A stretch of DNA of 64,000 bases from Apostichopus japonicus (lineage: Eukaryota; Echinodermata; Holothuroidea; Aspidochirotida; Stichopodidae), in assembly GCF_037975245.1 (NCBI RefSeq), contig NC_092570.1, positions 11,945,001-12,009,000 of the forward strand, written 5' to 3'. Under the pieces are notes generated by a model. The model had not been told where the DNA came from and made no database searches. It saw only the letters and a list, made by a program, of their open reading frames with translations. How positions within the stretch are numbered: position 1 is the first letter of the stretch; each line of letters begins with the position of its first letter. Positions 59,301 to 64,000 of this stretch are shown piece after piece. The position numbers were made by a program, and so were the translations under genes.

Positions 59301-62300
59301 GAACCATCATGTGGGGCAAAAGGGGGGGGTGTTGCTGGAGGGGGAAACTGGGAAAGCAGCTATATGTATGTTCTAGGGCTATCATTAGGATCAAATATTT
59401 GAACGCATAGGATTTTATGTGTATTCATCCTTGTTGAACGGGATGGAGGGTCGGGGAGGGGGGAGGGGGGTCCAAGTGACTTGCGTGCCCTCTTGGTCGT
59501 CTATTTGCTTTTCTCCCTGCTACGTAAAGTTTGATATGTCCTGAAAATTACAGTTTGTACACTATCACTCTATCTAGCTCATTGCATATGTCAAGTGGTG
59601 TGGGTTACTATGGAATTAGGTACCCTATACAGGGTCAGACCTCCATAACGCCCTAATATTGTGATATTATGTATAAATAATGTTTTGATGTCATTCCACT
59701 AGTTGAGTGGGAATGAGGGGTGGGGATGATTGGAAAGCCCTAATCAGAATATATGCTGTTGCATGTGCTACATTCATACAATTTGATATATTAGAGAGAA
59801 AATAGGGATGTACACTGATATGGTTTTCTCCTATTGTTTGAGAAAGATTTTTTTGACCATTTCCAACAGCATAGATAAAGGTGATGTATATTAAATGTAA
59901 TGTCAAAGGTTTTTTTTTTTACTATTAGGGTCCCAATGTGTGTGAGAATTTAATGAACAGTCTAATATTAATTTTTGACCATCTTATTTCCACCGTTTCA
60001 AAGTTTTGTTGTCATTCCAAATTGATGAACTGCTTAATCTCAAATACATCAGTGTAGAAAATAACCTTGTCCAACTTTTACAGGCTCCACCCATATGTGG
60101 AACCATCATGTGGGGCAAAAGGGGGGGGGGGTGTTGCTGGAGGGGGAAACTGGGAAAGCAGCTATATGTATGTTCTAGGGCTATCATTAGGATCAAATAT
60201 TTGAAAGCATAGGATTTTATGTGTATTCATCCTTGTTGAATGGGATGGAGGGTCGGGGAGGGGGGAGGGGTGTCCAATTGACTTGGCTGCCCTCTTGGTC
60301 GTCTATTTGCTTTTCTCCCTGCTACGTAAAGTTTGATATGTCCTGAAAATTACAGTTTGTACACTATCACTCTATCTAGCTCATTGCATATGTCAAGTGG
60401 TGTGGGTTACTATGGAATTAGGTACCCTATACAGGGTCAGACCTCCATAACGCCCTAATATTGTGATATTATGTATAAATAATGTTTTGATGTCATTCCA
60501 CTAGTTGAGTGGGAATGAGGGGTGGGGATGATTGGAAAGCCCTAATCAGAATATATGCTGTTGCATGTGCTACATTCATACAATTTGATATATTAGAGAG
60601 AAAATAGGGATGTACACTGTTATGGCTTTCTCCTATTGTTTGAGAAAGATTTTTTTTACCATTTCCAACAGCATAGATTAAGGTGATGTATATTAAATGT
60701 AATGTCAAAGGTTTTTTTTTTTTACTATTAGGGTCCCAATGTGTGTGAAAATTTAATGAACAGTCTAATATTAATTTTTGACCATCTTATTTCCACCGTT
60801 TCAAAGTTTTGTTGTCATTCCAAATTGATGAACTGCTTAATCTCAAATACATCAGTGTAGAAAATAACCTTGTCCAACTTTTACAGGCTCCACCCATATG
60901 TGGAACCATCATGTGGGGCAAAAGGGGGGGGGGGGGTGTTGCTGGAGGGGGAAACTGGGAAAGCAGCTATATGTAGGTTCTAGGGCTATCATTAGGATCA
61001 AATATTTGAAAGCATAGAATTTTATGTGTATTCATCCTTGTTGAATGGGATGGAGGGTCGGGGAGGGGTGGGGGGGTGTCCAATTGACTTGGCTGCCATA
61101 TTGGTCGTCTATTTGCTTTTCTCCCTGCTACGTAAAGTTTGATATGTCCTGAAAATTACAGTTTGTACACTATCACTCTATTTAGATCATTGCATGTGGC
61201 AAGTGGTGTGGGTTACTATGGAATCAGGTACCGTATACAGGGTCAGACCTCCATAACGCCCTAATAATGTGATATTATGTATAAATAATGTTTTGATGTC
61301 ATTCCACTAGTTGAGTGGGAATGAGGGGTGGGGATGATTGGAAAGCCCTAATCAGAATATATATGCTGTTGCATGTGCTACATTCATACAATTTGATATA
61401 TTATAGAGAAAATAGGGATGTACACTGTTATGGCTTTCTCCTATTGTTTGAGAAATTTTTTTTTTCACCATTTCCAACAGCATAGATTAAGGTGATGTAT
61501 ATTAAATGTAATGTCAAAGGTTTTTTTTTTCCCCAACTATTAGGGTCCCCATAATGTGTGTGAGAATTTAATGAACAGTCTAATATTAGTTTTTGACCAT
61601 CTTATTTCCACCTTTTCAAAGTTTCGATGTCATTCCAAATTGGTGAACTGCTTAATCTCAAATACATCAGTGTAGAAAATAACCTTGTCCAACTTTTACA
61701 GGCTCCACCCATATGTGGAACCATCATGTGGGGCAAAAGGGGGGGGTGTTGCTGGAGGGGGAAACTGGGAAAGCAGCTATATGTATGTTCTAGGGCTATC
61801 ATTAGGATCAAATATTTGAAAGCATAGGATTTTATGTGTATTCATCCTTGTTGAACGGGATGGAGGGTCGGGGAGGGGGGAGGGGGGTCCAAGTGACTTG
61901 CGTGCCCTCTTGGTCGTCTATTTGCTTTTCTCCCTGCTACGTAAAGTTTGATATGTCCTGAAAATTACAGTTTGTACACTATCACTCTATCTAGCTCATT
62001 GCATATGTCAAGTGGTGTGGGTTACTATGGAATTAGGTACCCTATACAGGGTCAGACCTCCATAACGCCCTAATATTGTGATATTATGTATAAATAATGT
62101 TTTGATGTCATTCCACTAGTTGAGTGGGAATGAGGGGTGGGGATGATTGGAAAGCCCTAATCAGAATATATGCTGTTGCATGTGCTACATTCATACAATT
62201 TGATATATTAGAGAGAAAATAGGGATGTACACTGATATGGTTTTCTCCTATTGTTTGAGAAAGATTTTTTTGACCATTTCCAACAGCATAGATAAAGGTG

Positions 62301-64000
62301 ATGTATATTAAATGTAATGTCAAAGGTTTTTTTTTTTACTATTAGGGTCCCAATGTGTGTGAGAATTTAATGAACAGTCTAATATTAATTTTTGACCATC
62401 TTATTTCCACCGTTTCAAAGTTTTGTTGTCATTCCAAATTGATGAACTGCTTAATCTCAAATACATCAGTGTAGAAAATAACCTTGTCCAACTTTTACAG
62501 GCTCCACCCATATGTGGAACCATCATGTGGGGCAAAAGGGGGGGGGGTGTTGCTGGAGGGGGAAACTGGGAAAGCAGCTATATGTATGTTCTAGGGCTAT
62601 CATTAGGATCAAATATTTGAAAGCATAGGATTTTATGTGTATTCATCCTTGTTGAATGGGATGGAGGGTCGGGGAGGGGAGAGGGGTGTCCAATTGACTT
62701 GGCTGCCCTCTTGGTCGTCTATTTGCTTTTCTCCCTGCTACGTAAAGTTTGATATGTCCTGAAAATTACAGTTTGTACACTATCACTCTATCTAGCTCAT
62801 TGCATATGTCAAGTGGTGTGGGTTACTATGGAATTAGGTACCCTATACAGGGTCAGACCTCCATAACGCCCTAATATTGTGATATTATGTATAAATAATG
62901 TTTTGATGTCATTCCACTAGTTGAGTGGGAATGAGGGGTGGGGATGATTGGAAAGCCCTAATCAGAATATATGCTGTTGCATGTGCTACATTCATACAAT
63001 TTGATATATTAGAGAGAAAATAGGGATGTACACTGTTATGGCTTTCTCCTATTGTTTGAGAAAGATTTTTTCTACCATTTCCAACAGCATAGATTAAGGT
63101 GATGTATATTAAATGTAATGTCAAAGGTTTTTTTTTTTTACTATTAGGGTCCCAATGTGTGTGAAAATTTAATGAACAGTCTAATATTAATTTTTGACCA
63201 TCTTATTTCCACCGTTTCAAAGTTTTGTTGTCATTCCAAATTGATGAACTGCTTAATCTCAAATACATCAGTGTAGAAAATAACCTTGTCCAACTTTTAC
63301 AGGCTCCACCCATATGTGGAACCATCATGTGGGGCAAAAGGGGGGGGGTGTTGCTGGAGGGGGAAACTGGGAAAGCAGCTATATGTAGGTTCTAGGGCTA
63401 TCATTAGGATCAAATATTTGAAAGCATAGAATTTTATGTGTATTCATCCTTGTTGAATGGGATGGAGGGTCGGGGAGGGGTGGGGGGGTGTCCAATTGAC
63501 TTGGCTGCCATATTGGTCGTCTATTTGCTTTTCTCCCTGCTACGTAAAGTTTGATATGTCCTGAAAATTACAGTTTGTACACTATCACTCTATCTAGCTC
63601 ATTGCATATGTCAAGTGGTGTGGGTTACTATTGAATTAGGTACCCTATAAAGGGTCAGACCTCCATAACGCCCTAATATTGTGATATTATGTATAAATAA
63701 TGTTTTGATGTCATTCCACTAGTTGAGTGGGAATGAGGGGTGGGGATGATTGGAAAGCCCTAATCAGAATATATGCTGTTGCATGTGCTACATTCATACA
63801 ATTTGATATATTATAGAGAAAATAGGGATGTACACTGTTATGGTTTTCTCCTATTGTTTGAGAAAGATTTTTTTGACCATTTCCAACAGCATAGATTAAG
63901 GTGATGTATATTAAATGTAATGTCAAAGGTTTTTTTTTTTTACTATAAGGGTCCCAATGTGTGTGAGAATTTAATGAACAGTCTAATATTAATTTTTGAC
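53331..64000 (+). repeat. About 805-bp satellite array, just over 13 copies, continues past the edge
   Basis: An anchor sequence (gttttgatgtcattccac, then agttgagtggg) recurs with its reference base at 54060, 54864, 55669, 56475, 57276, 58080, 58887, 59691, 60493, 61299, 62108, 62909 and 63711, so the spacing is 801-809 bp. The left boundary is about 53331, where similarity begins inside a partial first copy. Monomers contain a variable poly-G run (about 7-14 G), a second G-rich block (gggatggagggtcggggagg) and the near-palindrome accctatacagggt. Short conserved frames on both strands (about 70 codons) recur only because the monomer recurs. No terminal repeats or transposase signals identify it as a mobile element. 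Confidence 0.97.

Noticed and set aside
53249-63926. Family of about 71-residue conserved minus-strand proteins and about 67-residue plus-strand proteins
   Set aside because: They recur only because the 805-bp monomer recurs. Differences among copies include frame-disrupting length changes in several monomers, and no domain motifs are present.
1-64000. tRNA, rRNA or other structured RNA genes
   Set aside because: Scanning by eye for A-box/B-box tRNA signals and rRNA-like blocks found nothing convincing; a covariance-model search would be needed to exclude small RNAs.

Overview
This window looks like non-coding, transposon-rich DNA from an animal genome. It is AT-rich overall, has no operon-like gene packing, and carries long satellite arrays plus decayed DIRS, LINE and hAT elements. 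THAP-domain and P2X7-intracellular-like exons together with DIRS and hAT relics suggest a marine invertebrate, possibly an echinoderm such as a sea cucumber. That placement is inference and could not be tested here. No complete multi-exon gene can be assembled. The only host-like coding signals are two THAP zinc-finger exons (28.1 and 32.5-32.9 kb), one exon resembling the zinc-binding intracellular domain of P2X7 (18.5-18.7 kb), and a truncated THAP copy (18.7-18.9 kb).

Layout. 1-3240: mostly featureless. 3241-7427: 36-bp minisatellite, about 116 copies, with a 287-bp higher-order unit. 7428-12990: sparse DNA with dispersed nuclear-receptor-like repeats and a 45-bp CCAAT/GC-box/AP-1 triplet. 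13000-14269: 5' half of a two-ORF LINE. 15904-34874: six hAT-type elements or relics, four recognised mainly by terminal inverted repeats, three of these with perfect 8-bp target duplications. The THAP and P2X7-like exons lie among them. 26965-43479: four minus-strand fragments of DIRS-type tyrosine-recombinase retrotransposons covering gag, reverse transcriptase, RNase H and recombinase. 40655-41470: a tandem pair of foldback elements. 46434-49546: 94-bp tandem repeat, about 33 copies. 53331 to the right edge: about 805-bp satellite, just over 13 copies, with 5- and 3-monomer higher-order duplication and a G-quadruplex-type motif in the monomers read.

The parts do not form a pathway. The window is best read as an accumulation of mobile elements (DIRS, then at least one hAT inserted into a DIRS relic) and of tandem arrays expanded by unequal exchange. 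I found no convincing new biological system. The most unusual items are the P2X7-like exon abutting an inverted THAP fragment, the foldback pair with a promoter-like core, a hairpin module shared between hAT elements, and the out-of-frame second gag reading frame seen in two DIRS copies. All domain calls were made by reading translations by eye; no database search was possible.
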